From: JAPSGB01 sp963775185
GTDB taxonomy: Bacteria; Myxococcota_A; Polyangia; Polyangiales; Polyangiaceae
Direction: 5' to 3'
Assembly: GCA_963775185.1 (NCBI GenBank)
Contig: CAVZIE010000031.1
Coordinates: 62,001-126,000, forward strand
DNA: 64,000 nucleotides
The notes under the pieces are model-generated. The model worked only from the letters and a program-made list of their open reading frames with translations, had not been told where the DNA came from and made no database searches. Positions 7,924 through 17,498 of the stretch are shown here, in pieces. Both the position numbers and the translations under genes were made by a program. Numbering within the stretch: position 1 is the stretch's first letter; every line of letters begins with the position of its first letter.

Positions 7924-9051
7924 ATGGCTATCGAGATCCGGTCCACGCAGCCCGGCGGGAAGCTCGGCGACTTCTTCGACGTCGTCGACACGGTGTACGC
8001 GGACGACCCCTGCTTCGTGCGCCCGCTCGACTTCGACATGCGGCAGCGGCTCGGGCCGAAGAACCCGTTCTTCGGCCACGGCGAGGCGCTGCTGTTCACG
8101 GCCTACGCCGACGGGCGCGCGGTCGGGCGCGCGAGCGCGAGCATCGACAATCTGAGCCTGGACAAGTTCAACGACGACACGGGCTTCTTCGGATTCTTCG
8201 ACACGATCGACGACCAGGCGGTCGCGACCGGGCTGCTGGACGCGGCTTGCGACTGGCTGCGCCGGCGCGGCATGAAGCGCGTGGTCGGGCCACTGTCGCT
8301 GTCGATCAACGAGGAGCTTGGCACCCTGGTCGAGGGCTTCGACACGCCGCCGATGCTGTACATGTCCCACAGTCGGCCTTACCAGGGACAGCTGATCGAG
8401 GGGGCGGGCTTCGCGAAGTGCAAGGACTTCTTCGCGTGGCGCTACCGGATCGGCGATCTTCCGCGGCGCGCGCTCCGCGGTCACGAACAGATCGCGGCGC
8501 TGCCGGAGGTGAAGAGTCGCCAGCTCGATCCGTCCCACGTGGAACGCGACGTGCGGCTGGTGCTCGACATCTTCGAGGACGCGTGGAGCGACAACTGGGG
8601 CGCCGTTCCGTTCACCGGGGCGGAGCTCGAGAAGATGGCCGACGACTTCAAGATGATCCTCGTGCCCGAGCTCACGTGCCTCGTGACCATCGACGGCGAG
8701 CCGGCGGCGTTCTCCATCGCGCTGCCGAACCTGAACGAGCTGATCGCGGATCTGCACGGCAAGCTGCTGCCGCTCGGCTTCATCAAGCTGCTCTGGCGCT
8801 TGAAAGTGAGAGGAGCGAGGAGCGCGCGCCTGGCGTTGCTCGGGGTCCGGAAGAAGTACCGCCACGTGCGAAAGTACGCCGGGCTGTCCGCGTTCATGTA
8901 CGTCGAGATGCACCGCGGCGCGAAGCAGAAGGGCGTCGAGTGGGGCGAGCTCTCCTGGACGCTCGAGGACAACGGCGCGGTCAACGCCGGCATCCGCATG
9001 ATGGGCGGCGAAGTCTACAAGCGCTATCGCGTATACGAGAAGGCGCTCTAG
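7924..9051 (+). CDS. GNAT-like acetyltransferase family protein
   Basis: A 375-residue protein of a GNAT-related family common in myxobacteria and other soil bacteria. Recognisable stretches are DDPCFVRPLDFDM, NPFFGHGEA, GRAVGRASASIDN, GFFDTIDDQ, GPLSLSINEE and EGFDTPPMLYM. The N-terminal half carries the GNAT-like fold and the C-terminal half probably a second one; the acceptor substrate is unknown. The ATG at 7924 gives the full family length. It stands alone, convergent with cdaR. Confidence 0.75.
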   Translation: MAIEIRSTQPGGKLGDFFDVVDTVYADDPCFVRPLDFDMRQRLGPKNPFFGHGEALLFTAYADGRAVGRASASIDNLSLDKFNDDTGFFGFFDTIDDQAVATGLLDAACDWLRRRGMKRVVGPLSLSINEELGTLVEGFDTPPMLYMSHSRPYQGQLIEGAGFAKCKDFFAWRYRIGDLPRRALRGHEQIAALPEVKSRQLDPSHVERDVRLVLDIFEDAWSDNWGAVPFTGAELEKMADDFKMILVPELTCLVTIDGEPAAFSIALPNLNELIADLHGKLLPLGFIKLLWRLKVRGARSARLALLGVRKKYRHVRKYAGLSAFMYVEMHRGAKQKGVEWGELSWTLEDNGAVNAGIRMMGGEVYKRYRVYEKAL

Positions 9052-9064
9052 CCGGACCTTCCGG

Positions 9065-10036
9065 CTACCACTTCACGTTCACGGACGGCGGTTGGATTTC
9101 CGCTTCCACGTTCGCGATCTGGACGTGGACCGTCACCAGGGCGGAGCCGTGCTTCTCGGTGGACAGATCGACGCCGGTCGCTTTGGACAGGTCGACCGTG
9201 GGCACCACCTGCTCGGCGCGCAGCGCGCGCACGACCTCCGGCGGGCCGATCACGGTGACGTCCACCGTGTGCGGTGTGGTGATCCCGTTCGGGACGCCAG
9301 TCACCTCCACGGGGCGGCGAGCGAACTTCGCCTCGCTCACGCGGCGCAGGATGGTCACGGTGACCATGGCGCTGTGCGGGCCGATGTAGCTCACGCGGTT
9401 CGGTGGCGCGTCGATGGCGATGCGGCGGCGGTAGACGCCTTCGGTCAGCCCGGACACGTCGAACGCGGCGAGGCGCGCGAACTGCATCACCTCCACCAGG
9501 CTCACGGGGCCGCTCACCGTGATCTCCTTCGGGTCGACCTCCGGCTCGCCCTTGACGACGAAACCCTCGGCGGGCTTGCCGGTGACCGCCGCCTGGACCT
9601 CGATCTTGCGCGTGACCACGTCCTGCCAATCCAGGTCGATGGTAGGTGGGTCGATGATCGCCACCTCCATGCCCGGCGGCAGGCTGAACATCGCGGGCTC
9701 GAAGACGATGCTGTCCTTGTGTCCCTTGCTCAGATCGACCTCGACGGGCGCGATGCCTGTCTGGATCAGGTTGTCGATGGCGCGGGTGGAGCCCCGGAGC
9801 GTGACGTGGATGCTCGCCGGGATCGGCGTCATCAGCTCGCGTTTCGCGCTCTCCGGCGGTAGCCGGAGCACGACGCCGACCGGCACGGTGCGCTGCTGCT
9901 GGTCCTCCTGCCCGTGCAGATAGCCGAACAAGCCGAGGGCGAAGGCCAGCGACAGGAACTTGAGCCCGAGGTTTGCCGTGAAGGCCTCCTTGAGCCAGGC
10001 CAGGAGCCCCGCGCCCAGCGTGTCGAGGAAGCTCAT
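9065..10036 (-). CDS. cdaR: YbbR-domain protein, CdaA regulator CdaR
   Basis: A 323-residue membrane-anchored protein: a cytoplasmic N-terminus, one transmembrane helix (LGLKFLSLAFALGLFGYL, about 24-41) and three or so YbbR beta-domains facing the periplasm. In Firmicutes, CdaR binds and modulates the diadenylate cyclase CdaA. The start overlaps the cdaA stop by four bases (ATGA), so the partners are coupled. Last gene of the folP-cdaA-cdaR operon. Confidence 0.85.
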   Translation of the reverse strand: MSFLDTLGAGLLAWLKEAFTANLGLKFLSLAFALGLFGYLHGQEDQQQRTVPVGVVLRLPPESAKRELMTPIPASIHVTLRGSTRAIDNLIQTGIAPVEVDLSKGHKDSIVFEPAMFSLPPGMEVAIIDPPTIDLDWQDVVTRKIEVQAAVTGKPAEGFVVKGEPEVDPKEITVSGPVSLVEVMQFARLAAFDVSGLTEGVYRRRIAIDAPPNRVSYIGPHSAMVTVTILRRVSEAKFARRPVEVTGVPNGITTPHTVDVTVIGPPEVVRALRAEQVVPTVDLSKATGVDLSTEKHGSALVTVHVQIANVEAEIQPPSVNVKW

Positions 10037-11226
10037 GCCTTGCTGCTCCGCTCGCCGCCGCTAGCAGGGCCGTCGTCTTCGGGAGTGGATGTCTGTTCGG
10101 CGCGGCCGGCGACCGGGGTGTGGATGCGCGTCGAGATCGGCGCGACGATGGGCGGCTTCGCCGACGCCTCGCCCGGCTGCGCCGGGCGGCGCAGCGGCGG
10201 CGGGGGCTCGCTGTCGGCCGAGGGGCGCCCGCGCAGGCTTGCCGGCGGCTCCGCGATGGAGATGCGCTGAGGGCGGACGCTGAGCGGCACGGTCTCTTCA
10301 TCCACCTCCACCGGCGCCGGCGACGGTGTGGCGAGCACGCTGCGCCGCGACGACGTGGGCGTCGCGTCGGCGGGCGGCGGCGCGGGGGTCTGGCTCGGGC
10401 GCGAGAGCGACGGCGTCTTGCGCTTCTTCTTGCGGACCTTGGGGCTGAAGATCGCTTCGAGCATGGTGCGGAGCTTCGGCCCGTCCAGGTTCGACGCGAT
10501 GTTGCCGTTGAAGCAGAAGCTGATCGTGCCGCGCTCCTCGCTGACCACGACCACGACCGCGTCCGTCTCTTCGGTGATGCCCAGCGCGGCGCGGTGACGC
10601 GAGCCGAAGCTCTCGTCCACCATGCGGCCCTCGGGCATGGGGAAGAACACGCCGGCCTTGGCGATGCGCAGGTTGCGGATGATGACGGCGCCGTCGTGCA
10701 GCTTGTTCATCGCTTCGGGGATGAACAGCGACACGAGCAGCTCGCGTGTGACCGCCGCGTCGATGATGTGACCCTTGTGGACGCCTACGAACTCGTCCAG
10801 GTTCGCGTCTTGCTCGAAGGTGATGATGGCGCCCGTACGATGGCGGGCGAGATCCGTGGCGGCGTCCACGACCTCGTCGATGACCTTCGTCTCCGCGGCC
10901 TTGCGCTCCGTGCCGAGCCAGGCGCGGCTGCCCACGCGCATCAGGCCGCGCCGGATGTCGTTCTGGAACACCACCACGATGACCAGGATGATGCTCGAGA
11001 TCAGCGCGCTCAGGATGCTGAGCACGGTGACCAGCTGCAGCCACAACGCCGCCAGGTACAGCACGAACACGACGCCGAGCCCGGCGCCGATCTGCATCGC
11101 GCGCGTGCCGCGGAGCACGAGCAACGCGCGATACACGACGTAGTAGACGATGAAGACGTCGAGGACGTCCTTGGCGAGCTGCGCCGGCGCGCGCTGTTGC
11201 AGGTACTGCCAGATGCCCTCAAGCAT
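10033..11226 (-). CDS. cdaA: Membrane diadenylate cyclase CdaA
   Basis: A 397-residue protein with three N-terminal transmembrane helices (about 18-95), a DAC domain carrying the hallmark motifs LHDGAVII and SRHRAALG, and a long Pro/Ser/Ala-rich tail of about 130 residues. DAC domains condense two ATP to cyclic di-AMP. The tail is longer than in Firmicute CdaA (about 270 residues) and looks disordered. Start 11226 is the ATG directly before the first helix; it overlaps the folP 3' end by eight bases. Linked to folP upstream and cdaR downstream. Confidence 0.92.
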   Translation of the reverse strand: MLEGIWQYLQQRAPAQLAKDVLDVFIVYYVVYRALLVLRGTRAMQIGAGLGVVFVLYLAALWLQLVTVLSILSALISSIILVIVVVFQNDIRRGLMRVGSRAWLGTERKAAETKVIDEVVDAATDLARHRTGAIITFEQDANLDEFVGVHKGHIIDAAVTRELLVSLFIPEAMNKLHDGAVIIRNLRIAKAGVFFPMPEGRMVDESFGSRHRAALGITEETDAVVVVVSEERGTISFCFNGNIASNLDGPKLRTMLEAIFSPKVRKKKRKTPSLSRPSQTPAPPPADATPTSSRRSVLATPSPAPVEVDEETVPLSVRPQRISIAEPPASLRGRPSADSEPPPPLRRPAQPGEASAKPPIVAPISTRIHTPVAGRAEQTSTPEDDGPASGGERSSKA

Positions 11227-12091
11227 GGCGGGCCACGCTTTCCGGCTGCGGCGTGGCGGCGCGCGCGACGCTGAGCGCCTGGCGCACGTCGCGCACGTCG
11301 TGGACGCGCAGCACGCTGGCGCCGCGCTGCACCGCGAGCAGACAAGCCGCGATGGTGCCGCCGAGTCGCTGATCGGGTGGCGACGGATCGCGGGCGGCGA
11401 TGAACGACTTGCGGCTCGGGCCGACGACAATCGGCGCGCCGGCGTCGCCGAGCTCCGTCAGGCGTTCCAGAAGCGCGTACGACTGCGCGGCGTTCTTCGC
11501 GAAGCCGAGGCCCGGGTCGAGCAGGATGTCGCACGCCGGCATGCCGGCTTGCACGGCGCGATCGCGAGCGGCCCGCCACTCGCGCAGCACGTCCGCCACG
11601 ACGTCGTCGTACGCCGCGTCGGGATAGTCCGAGAAGCCGCGCATGTCGCGCATCGGGCCGCGCGAGTGCATGATCACCAGACCTGCATGGTAGCGCGACG
11701 CGACGCGCGCAAGGTCAGGATCCGCGAGGCACGACACGTCGTTGACGAGATGGGCGCCGAGGCCGAGCATCGCCTCGGCCACCTCGGGATCGGCGGTGTC
11801 GATGGACACCAGCGCGCGATCCAGAGCGACCGCGTGGCGCACCGCGGCCTCGATGCGGGCGATCTGCTCGGCGGCGGGCACGGGCTCCGCGCCCGGGCGC
11901 GTCGATTCGCCTCCGATATCGATGATGTCCGCGCCGTCGCGCACAAGCTCGTCCACGCGCTGCATCGCCGCCTCGGCGCTCGGGTAACGTCCGCCGTCGT
12001 AGAACGAGTCCGGCGTGAGGTTGAGCACCCCCATGAGCGCCGCGCCGCGATCACGGCGTGTCGACGATAGAAGGAGATCCACGCGCCCCAC
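11219..12091 (-). CDS. folP: Dihydropteroate synthase
   Basis: A 290-residue DHPS with the expected motifs: GVLNLTPDSFYDGG near the N-terminus, DIGGESTRPGA, and GPSRKSF for pterin/phosphate binding. It joins 6-hydroxymethyl-dihydropterin pyrophosphate with p-aminobenzoate in folate synthesis and is the sulfonamide target. First gene of the operon; folP next to cdaA is a recurring arrangement in delta-proteobacterial lineages. Confidence 0.94.
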   Translation of the reverse strand: MGRVDLLLSSTRRDRGAALMGVLNLTPDSFYDGGRYPSAEAAMQRVDELVRDGADIIDIGGESTRPGAEPVPAAEQIARIEAAVRHAVALDRALVSIDTADPEVAEAMLGLGAHLVNDVSCLADPDLARVASRYHAGLVIMHSRGPMRDMRGFSDYPDAAYDDVVADVLREWRAARDRAVQAGMPACDILLDPGLGFAKNAAQSYALLERLTELGDAGAPIVVGPSRKSFIAARDPSPPDQRLGGTIAACLLAVQRGASVLRVHDVRDVRQALSVARAATPQPESVARHA

Positions 12092-12219
12092 AGGTATCCG
12101 GTAGCAAGACCCGGGCCGACGCGCAAGCTACGGGGAACATTGACGCTTTGCGCGATGCCGCGGGCCGGGCGGGATGCCTGCCGCATTTGGCATGACTTGG
12201 GCGGTGCTGTTTCGCTAGC

Positions 12220-14004
12220 GTGGCGGCTGGCGCGCTGGCAGCGCCGCGGATCGCGAGAATGCTGCGCACGCGGGTACGAGCCGGACCCATCGCGGGGCTC
12301 GTCATGAGCCTGTTGTTCGCTTGTCTGCTCACAGCGGTCCAAGCGGGGGATCGCTATGTCTCCGGGTGGGCGCCGCGCTTCGGCGCGCCGGCGCCCGTAA
12401 CCCTCCGCGTTCCTTACGGTCCCCGCGTGCTCCGCGACACCTCCACCGGGCGTGCGGACCTGCACTACGAGCACCGGCGGGTGGTGGTCCCGGCGGGGAC
12501 CGAGCTCCGCCCGGGCAACGAGCTGCACTGGACGGCGTTCGTCTACGAGACGCTCCACCGCCCCCCGCGCTGGCCGCGCCTGGCCGGCATCCTGGTGATC
12601 TTCTTCACCTTGCTGATGGGCCTGACGGCCTACCTGCGGAACTTCGGCCAGAGCCGGCTCAAGCTGCTCAGGGTGCAGCTCGGGCTGCTGGTGGGCATGA
12701 CCCTGATGGCGATCGGCGCGAAGGCGCTGCTGCTCTTCACCGGCACCCCCGAGTTCTGGATCCCCATGGCCGCGGTGCCGCTCTGGGTGGCGGCGAGCTT
12801 CGACCGGCGGACCGCGTTCCTGGTGACGGTGGTGCTGGCCTTCGTGGTGGCGTCGCTGCTCGAATTCGACCTGATCCTGCTCGTCGTCCTGCTGGCCCGG
12901 GGCATGACGGCGACGCTGCTCTTCTTCGATCGCAAGCACGCGCGCCAGATGATCGTCTCCGGGGCGTTCTCCGGCCTGGCCTCGGCCGCCGTGTACGTGG
13001 CCATCGTCGTGACCTTCGAGGGGCACTTCAACGTCGTCGGCGACGTGCTCACCCTGGGCGACTCGGCGCTGGTGGCCTGCGCCGGCGGCGGGCTCCTGGG
13101 CGGTGTGCTTGGCGCGGCCGGTCGGAGCCTGGCGGCGCGCCTGCTCGGCAACGTCCCGCGCGACCGCTTGCTCGACCTGCAGGATCTCGAGCAGCCGCTG
13201 CTGCAGAAGCTCTCCCGCGACGCGCCGGGTACATGGGAGCACTCACGCGTGATGGCGAACCTCGCCGAGCAGGCGGCGAGCTCCATCGGCGTGGACGCGC
13301 TGCTCACCCGCGTGGGCGCCTACTATCACGACGTCGGCAAGACCGCGCAAGCGAAGTACTTCGTGGAGAACCTGGGCCCCGACGAGCGCTCGCCGCACGA
13401 GGACCTCGATCCCGAGGTGAGCGCCGACGCGATCATGGCGCACGTCGTGATTGGAACGCGCATCCTGCGCGAAGGCGGCGTTCCGGAGCCGGTCGTGGAG
13501 TTCGCGTACTCGCACCACGGGACGCAGGTCGTCGAGTACTTCTGGAACAAGTGCCAGCAGCAAGGCAATCCGAAGGCGCTCGACATCTCGGCGTTCCGCT
13601 ATCCCGGCATGAAGCCGCAGACGAAGGAGACCGCGATCGTCATGCTCGTCGACTCGATCGAGGCCGCGTCGCGCACCATCGATCCGCCGGAGCGCCAGGC
13701 CTTCGAGGCGATGATCGATCGCGTGCTCGCGACCAAGCTCAAGCAGGCCCAGCTCGACGACAGCGGCCTCGACATGAAAGATCTCCGGATCATCACCACG
13801 CGCATGGCCGATACGCTCGTCAACATGCACCACCACCGCATCAAGTATCACTGGCAGGTCGAGCGCGCGGAGGAGTTCGGCGTGCCCTCCAACGCGGTGC
13901 GCGACTCCGCGCCGGAGATCGAGGTGGAGGGCGAGAGCGACCAGACGCTGCCCGCCGGGACCGTGCCGCCGGCGCGCCCCGCGGACGACGGGGACGAGAG
14001 CTGA
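12220..14004 (+). CDS. pgpH: 7TM-HD phosphodiesterase, PgpH/YqfF type
   Basis: A 594-residue protein with an N-terminal membrane anchor, a short extracytoplasmic segment, a seven-helix membrane region (about 125-310) and a C-terminal HD domain (WEHSRVMANLAEQA, then AYYHDVGK, with AYSHHG and LVDSIEAAS further on). This layout matches the 7TM-HD family whose best-known member, PgpH, hydrolyses c-di-AMP to pApA. The extracytoplasmic domain is about 100 residues, much smaller than the classic 7TMR-HDED sensor. GTG 12220 is used; ATG 12259 is an alternative. It is divergent from folP-cdaA-cdaR, which supports a c-di-AMP role. Confidence 0.85.
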   Translation: MAAGALAAPRIARMLRTRVRAGPIAGLVMSLLFACLLTAVQAGDRYVSGWAPRFGAPAPVTLRVPYGPRVLRDTSTGRADLHYEHRRVVVPAGTELRPGNELHWTAFVYETLHRPPRWPRLAGILVIFFTLLMGLTAYLRNFGQSRLKLLRVQLGLLVGMTLMAIGAKALLLFTGTPEFWIPMAAVPLWVAASFDRRTAFLVTVVLAFVVASLLEFDLILLVVLLARGMTATLLFFDRKHARQMIVSGAFSGLASAAVYVAIVVTFEGHFNVVGDVLTLGDSALVACAGGGLLGGVLGAAGRSLAARLLGNVPRDRLLDLQDLEQPLLQKLSRDAPGTWEHSRVMANLAEQAASSIGVDALLTRVGAYYHDVGKTAQAKYFVENLGPDERSPHEDLDPEVSADAIMAHVVIGTRILREGGVPEPVVEFAYSHHGTQVVEYFWNKCQQQGNPKALDISAFRYPGMKPQTKETAIVMLVDSIEAASRTIDPPERQAFEAMIDRVLATKLKQAQLDDSGLDMKDLRIITTRMADTLVNMHHHRIKYHWQVERAEEFGVPSNAVRDSAPEIEVEGESDQTLPAGTVPPARPADDGDES

Positions 14005-14006
14005 GC

Positions 14007-15725
14007 ATGGACGAGCAGAGCTTCATGAAGGCCCTGTTCTTCGGCGTCATCGCCGAGGACGTCATCTTCCCGTTCCCCGCTCCGCCGGAGCAGGAGCGCG
14101 AGTCCCTGCACCCGCTGATCGACCGGGTCCGCAAATTCCTCGAGGAGAGCGTCGACCCCGTCGCCATCGACGAGCAGCGCTCGATCCCGCAGCAGGTGAT
14201 CGCCGGGGCGCGCGAGCTGGGCTTGTTCGGCCTGGGCGTCGCGAAAGAATACGGCGGTGCCGGGCTGAGCGTGACGGCGCACGCGCGCGTGGTGCAGGAG
14301 GTGGCGGCGCGGGACGCCTCGCTGGCGATGTTGCTCATCGCGCACGGCGCGCTGGGCACGCGCGGGCTCTCCCTGTTCGGCACCGAGAAGCAGAAGCGTC
14401 GCTTTCTGCCGCGGCTCGCGTCGGGCGAGGCGATTGGCGCGTTCGCGCTCACCGAGCGCGCGTCGGGTGCCGACGCCGGCGCGATCCGTACCTACGCCGA
14501 GCTCGACGCGGAGCGCGGCTGCTACCGGGTCACGGGCAGCAAGCCCTGGGCGACCAACGGCGACATCGCCGACCTGATCACGCTGTTCGCGCGAACCAGC
14601 CGCCTCGACGAGGGGCACAAGCCGCGGCTCACGGCGCTCGTCGTCGAGCGCGGCGAGGGCGTGACGACCGGGTCGCGTCGGAACACGCTGGGCCTGCGCG
14701 GGGTGGGCATCACCAAGCTCGAGTTCGATGCCGCCGTCGTGCCGCTGGAAAACCAGATCGAGGAGCCGGGCAAAGGCTTCAAGGTCGCGATGGAGGTGCT
14801 GAACGACGCACGGCTGGTGCTCGCGGCGTCGATGGTCGGTCAGGCGCGGACGATCGTGAACCTGATCGTGAACCGGCTGTCGGAGCGTCGCAGCTTCGGT
14901 CGGGCGATCGGCGAGTTCCCGATCCTGAAGGACAAGATCGCCCGCATGATGGCGGACACCTACGCCATCGAGTCGATGACGTACCTGACTACGGGGCTGG
15001 TCGATCGCGGCGTGCCCGATTACTCGCTCGAGAGCGCGATCTGTCGCGTCGCCGGCTCCGAGGCGCTGTGGCGCGTGGTCAACGACGCGACGTCGGTCGC
15101 CGCGGGCAGCGGCTATCTCAAGCCGCAGCCCCTCGAGCGTCACCTGCGCGACGCGCGCGGCGCGTTCTTCGTCGACGGCACGAACGAGCCGCTGCGCTGC
15201 TTCATCGCGCTCGCGGGCATGCACGGCCCCGGAGAGCGGCTCGGCGAAGTGGTCGGCGCGATGCACGAGCCGGTCAAGGGCTTCGGCTTGCTGCGCGGCT
15301 TCGCGGTTCGCAAGGTGCGCGAGGCGCTCCGGCGCGAGCGGCTCGCGCGCGCCCATTCGCTGCTCGCGCGTGAAGCGGTGATGTTCGAGGAGGGCGTCGA
15401 CGCGCTGTCGAAGGCCGTGGACCGCGCGCTCCGCGAGCACGGCACCGAGATCGCGGAGGTGCAGTACGTGCAGATGCGGATCGCGAACATCGCCATCGAT
15501 CTGTACGCGCTCGCGGCGTGCCTGGCGCGAACCACGCTGTGCATCGAGCGGCGCGGCGAGGCCGGCGCGCGTCGCGAGATCGATCTCGTCACGATGTTCG
15601 CGACGGCCGCCCACGGTCGGATCGCGTCGAACCTGGCGCGCCTGGAGCACAACGACGACGAGCTCCGGAAGGAGATCGCCGCGCGCGTCTACACCGACGG
15701 CGGCTATCCGTTCGACGTCATCTGA
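14007..15725 (+). CDS. Acyl-CoA dehydrogenase with C-terminal extension
   Basis: A 572-residue flavin-dependent acyl-CoA dehydrogenase resembling the ACADVL/ACAD9 subgroup, with an extra C-terminal helical domain (about 420-572). FAD/substrate motifs are visible (GAFALTERASGADAG, KPWATNGDIAD, GVGITKLEFD, RRSFGRAIGEF). At the catalytic-base position the usual EGT is VDGTNEPLR, so Asp replaces Glu if the alignment holds. The ATG is two bases after the pgpH stop, so the two are co-transcribed, although no functional link is evident. Confidence 0.88.
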   Translation: MDEQSFMKALFFGVIAEDVIFPFPAPPEQERESLHPLIDRVRKFLEESVDPVAIDEQRSIPQQVIAGARELGLFGLGVAKEYGGAGLSVTAHARVVQEVAARDASLAMLLIAHGALGTRGLSLFGTEKQKRRFLPRLASGEAIGAFALTERASGADAGAIRTYAELDAERGCYRVTGSKPWATNGDIADLITLFARTSRLDEGHKPRLTALVVERGEGVTTGSRRNTLGLRGVGITKLEFDAAVVPLENQIEEPGKGFKVAMEVLNDARLVLAASMVGQARTIVNLIVNRLSERRSFGRAIGEFPILKDKIARMMADTYAIESMTYLTTGLVDRGVPDYSLESAICRVAGSEALWRVVNDATSVAAGSGYLKPQPLERHLRDARGAFFVDGTNEPLRCFIALAGMHGPGERLGEVVGAMHEPVKGFGLLRGFAVRKVREALRRERLARAHSLLAREAVMFEEGVDALSKAVDRALREHGTEIAEVQYVQMRIANIAIDLYALAACLARTTLCIERRGEAGARREIDLVTMFATAAHGRIASNLARLEHNDDELRKEIAARVYTDGGYPFDVI

Positions 15726-15743
15726 AGCGCGACGACGCGGCGG

Positions 15744-16532
15744 TCATTCGAGCTCCACGTCCACGATCCAGCCGAGCCGCCCCCAGTCGGCGAACCACTC
15801 GCTGACCGGCGCCGACGCGTCCACCACGCGTTCGGCCGCTTGCCCGAGGGACAAGCCTTCGTCGAGCGCCTCGAGCAGGGCGAACGGCGCGTCGTCGAGC
15901 GCCTGGTCGAACAAGTTGCCGTCGACGCGGTAGAGAACCAGATTCTGCGGGCGCCGCTCCGGGAGCGGCACGGGCCCGTTGTCGGCGCGGAGCGCGCGCC
16001 GGAGATCGGCCACCGGGTAGTCGACGCGCAGCAGCCGCAGCGCCGGGTTCATCCGCATGCGCGCCGCTTCCCACGCGTCGTCGGGGATCGCCGCGAGCCG
16101 GTCCGCGTCGAGCGGCGGCGCGTCCGGGGCGTCGAAGATCTCGATGTAGCTCCACTCCAGGCGCGCCATGTCGTGACACAGCTCGCGGTGCGGCAGCCAC
16201 GCCGCGGCCTCCACGAACGCCGGCAAGCGCTCGCCGAGATCGCGCAGCGAGAAGCTCGTCGGCGCGACGGCCTCCAGGTACTCCTCCACCAGTCGCTCCC
16301 AGTCCGCCTGCCCGAGCACGCCGCCGAGCCCCGGAAAATCTTCCACCAGCGAGGCGGTGTGCCGGAGCCAGAACTGCTCGCGGTAGATCTCGAGCTGCTC
16401 CACCGGGGCCACCCGATCATTGCCGGTGAAGTGCGCGCGCGCTTCGGCGACCGTCGCGGCGTCGCCCCCCAGATCGCGCCGCGCACGCAGCCTGTCCGCC
16501 ATCCAGCGCTGGAGCTCCGAAAGCTCGCTCAT
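15744..16532 (-). CDS. bufC: DUF2063 partner protein of the RiPP enzyme (BufC type)
   Basis: A 262-residue DUF2063 (HvfC/BufC) protein with the family N-terminus (LQRWMADRLRARRD... then NDRVAPVEQLEIYREQFW) and a second winged-helix-like half. DUF2063 proteins associate with DUF692/MNIO enzymes and help recognise the precursor peptide. The start at 16532 overlaps the bufB stop by four bases. Third gene of the cassette; convergent with the acyl-CoA dehydrogenase gene, 18 bases apart. Confidence 0.88.
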   Translation of the reverse strand: MSELSELQRWMADRLRARRDLGGDAATVAEARAHFTGNDRVAPVEQLEIYREQFWLRHTASLVEDFPGLGGVLGQADWERLVEEYLEAVAPTSFSLRDLGERLPAFVEAAAWLPHRELCHDMARLEWSYIEIFDAPDAPPLDADRLAAIPDDAWEAARMRMNPALRLLRVDYPVADLRRALRADNGPVPLPERRPQNLVLYRVDGNLFDQALDDAPFALLEALDEGLSLGQAAERVVDASAPVSEWFADWGRLGWIVDVELE

Positions 16533-17479
16533 GCGTCCGCGCTCTCCCGCCGCCCGCCCTGCACCCACGCGCGGTGCTCCAGCGTGCCGCCCGGTTGTGG
16601 TTCGGGGATCGCATGCTTGTTGGTGCCGGCGCGGCCGGCGGCGCGGGTCGAGAGCGCTTGCTCGCGCACGCCGCGCGCGCGCTCGGCCTCCGCCAGCAGC
16701 ACGTCGAACGCGGGGATCTGGTCGTCCCACTCGATCAGCGTGGAGATCGGCCCCGCGAGCTCGATCGTTTCGCGATACAGGTCCCACACCGGATCGATCA
16801 CCGGGCCGTCATGCGTGTCGATGATGACGCGGCCGAGGTTGGTGTGGCCCGCGAGATGGATCTGCACGATGCGCTCGTGCGGCACGTTGCGCACGAAGTC
16901 GTACGGATCGAAGCCGTGGTTGTACGCCGACACGTACACGTTGTTCACGTCGAACAAGAGCCCGATGTCCGCGCGCTCGGCGATCTCCGAGATGAACGCC
17001 TGCTCCGGCATCGAGCTCTGCGTGTACGCCAGGTAGCTCGAGGTGTTCTCGAGCGCGAACGGGACTTCGAGGTAGTCCTGCAGCATGCGCGCGCGCTCGG
17101 CGACCAGGCCCACGACCTCTTGCGTGTACGGCAATGGCAGCAGATCGTGCAGCTCGACGCGGGACGCGCCCTGTCCCGCGCCGCACCAACAAAAATGATC
17201 GCTGACCCAAGGCGGGTCGATCTTCCTGACCAGCGCCTTGAGCTTGTCGAGGTACGCGCGCGACGGCGGCTCCGGGCCGCCGATGCCGAGACTGACGCCG
17301 TGCTGGACGACGCGGTACGTCTCGAGCACGGCGTCCAGGTGGTAGGCGGGCTTGCCGCCCGCGCCCATGAAGTTTTCGCTGATGACCTCGAAGAAGTCGA
17401 CGTGCGGCCGGTGCTCGAGGATGTGGCGGTAGTGCGGGACGCGCAGCCCGACGCCGACGCCGAGGTCCGGAACGTTCAT
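16529..17479 (-). CDS. bufB: DUF692/MNIO peptide-modifying iron enzyme (BufB type)
   Basis: A 316-residue TIM-barrel protein of the DUF692 (MbnB/BufB/TglH) family of multinuclear non-heme iron oxidative enzymes. Metal-ligand motifs are present: HVDFFEVISENFMG, VSDHFCW, FALENTSSYL, FDVNNVYVSAYNHG, QIHLAGH and IEWDDQIP. In bufferins such enzymes oxidatively modify precursor cysteines, giving copper-binding heterocycles. The C-terminal 40 residues are polar and not conserved. It starts 19 bases after the precursor stop. Confidence 0.92.
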   Translation of the reverse strand: MNVPDLGVGVGLRVPHYRHILEHRPHVDFFEVISENFMGAGGKPAYHLDAVLETYRVVQHGVSLGIGGPEPPSRAYLDKLKALVRKIDPPWVSDHFCWCGAGQGASRVELHDLLPLPYTQEVVGLVAERARMLQDYLEVPFALENTSSYLAYTQSSMPEQAFISEIAERADIGLLFDVNNVYVSAYNHGFDPYDFVRNVPHERIVQIHLAGHTNLGRVIIDTHDGPVIDPVWDLYRETIELAGPISTLIEWDDQIPAFDVLLAEAERARGVREQALSTRAAGRAGTNKHAIPEPQPGGTLEHRAWVQGGRRESADA

Positions 17480-17498
17480 CGAGCGCGCGGGCGGGAGA

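Noticed and set aside
13848..15650. 600-codon minus-strand frame
   Set aside because: Shadow of the acyl-CoA dehydrogenase, with His/Arg/Glu-rich composition.
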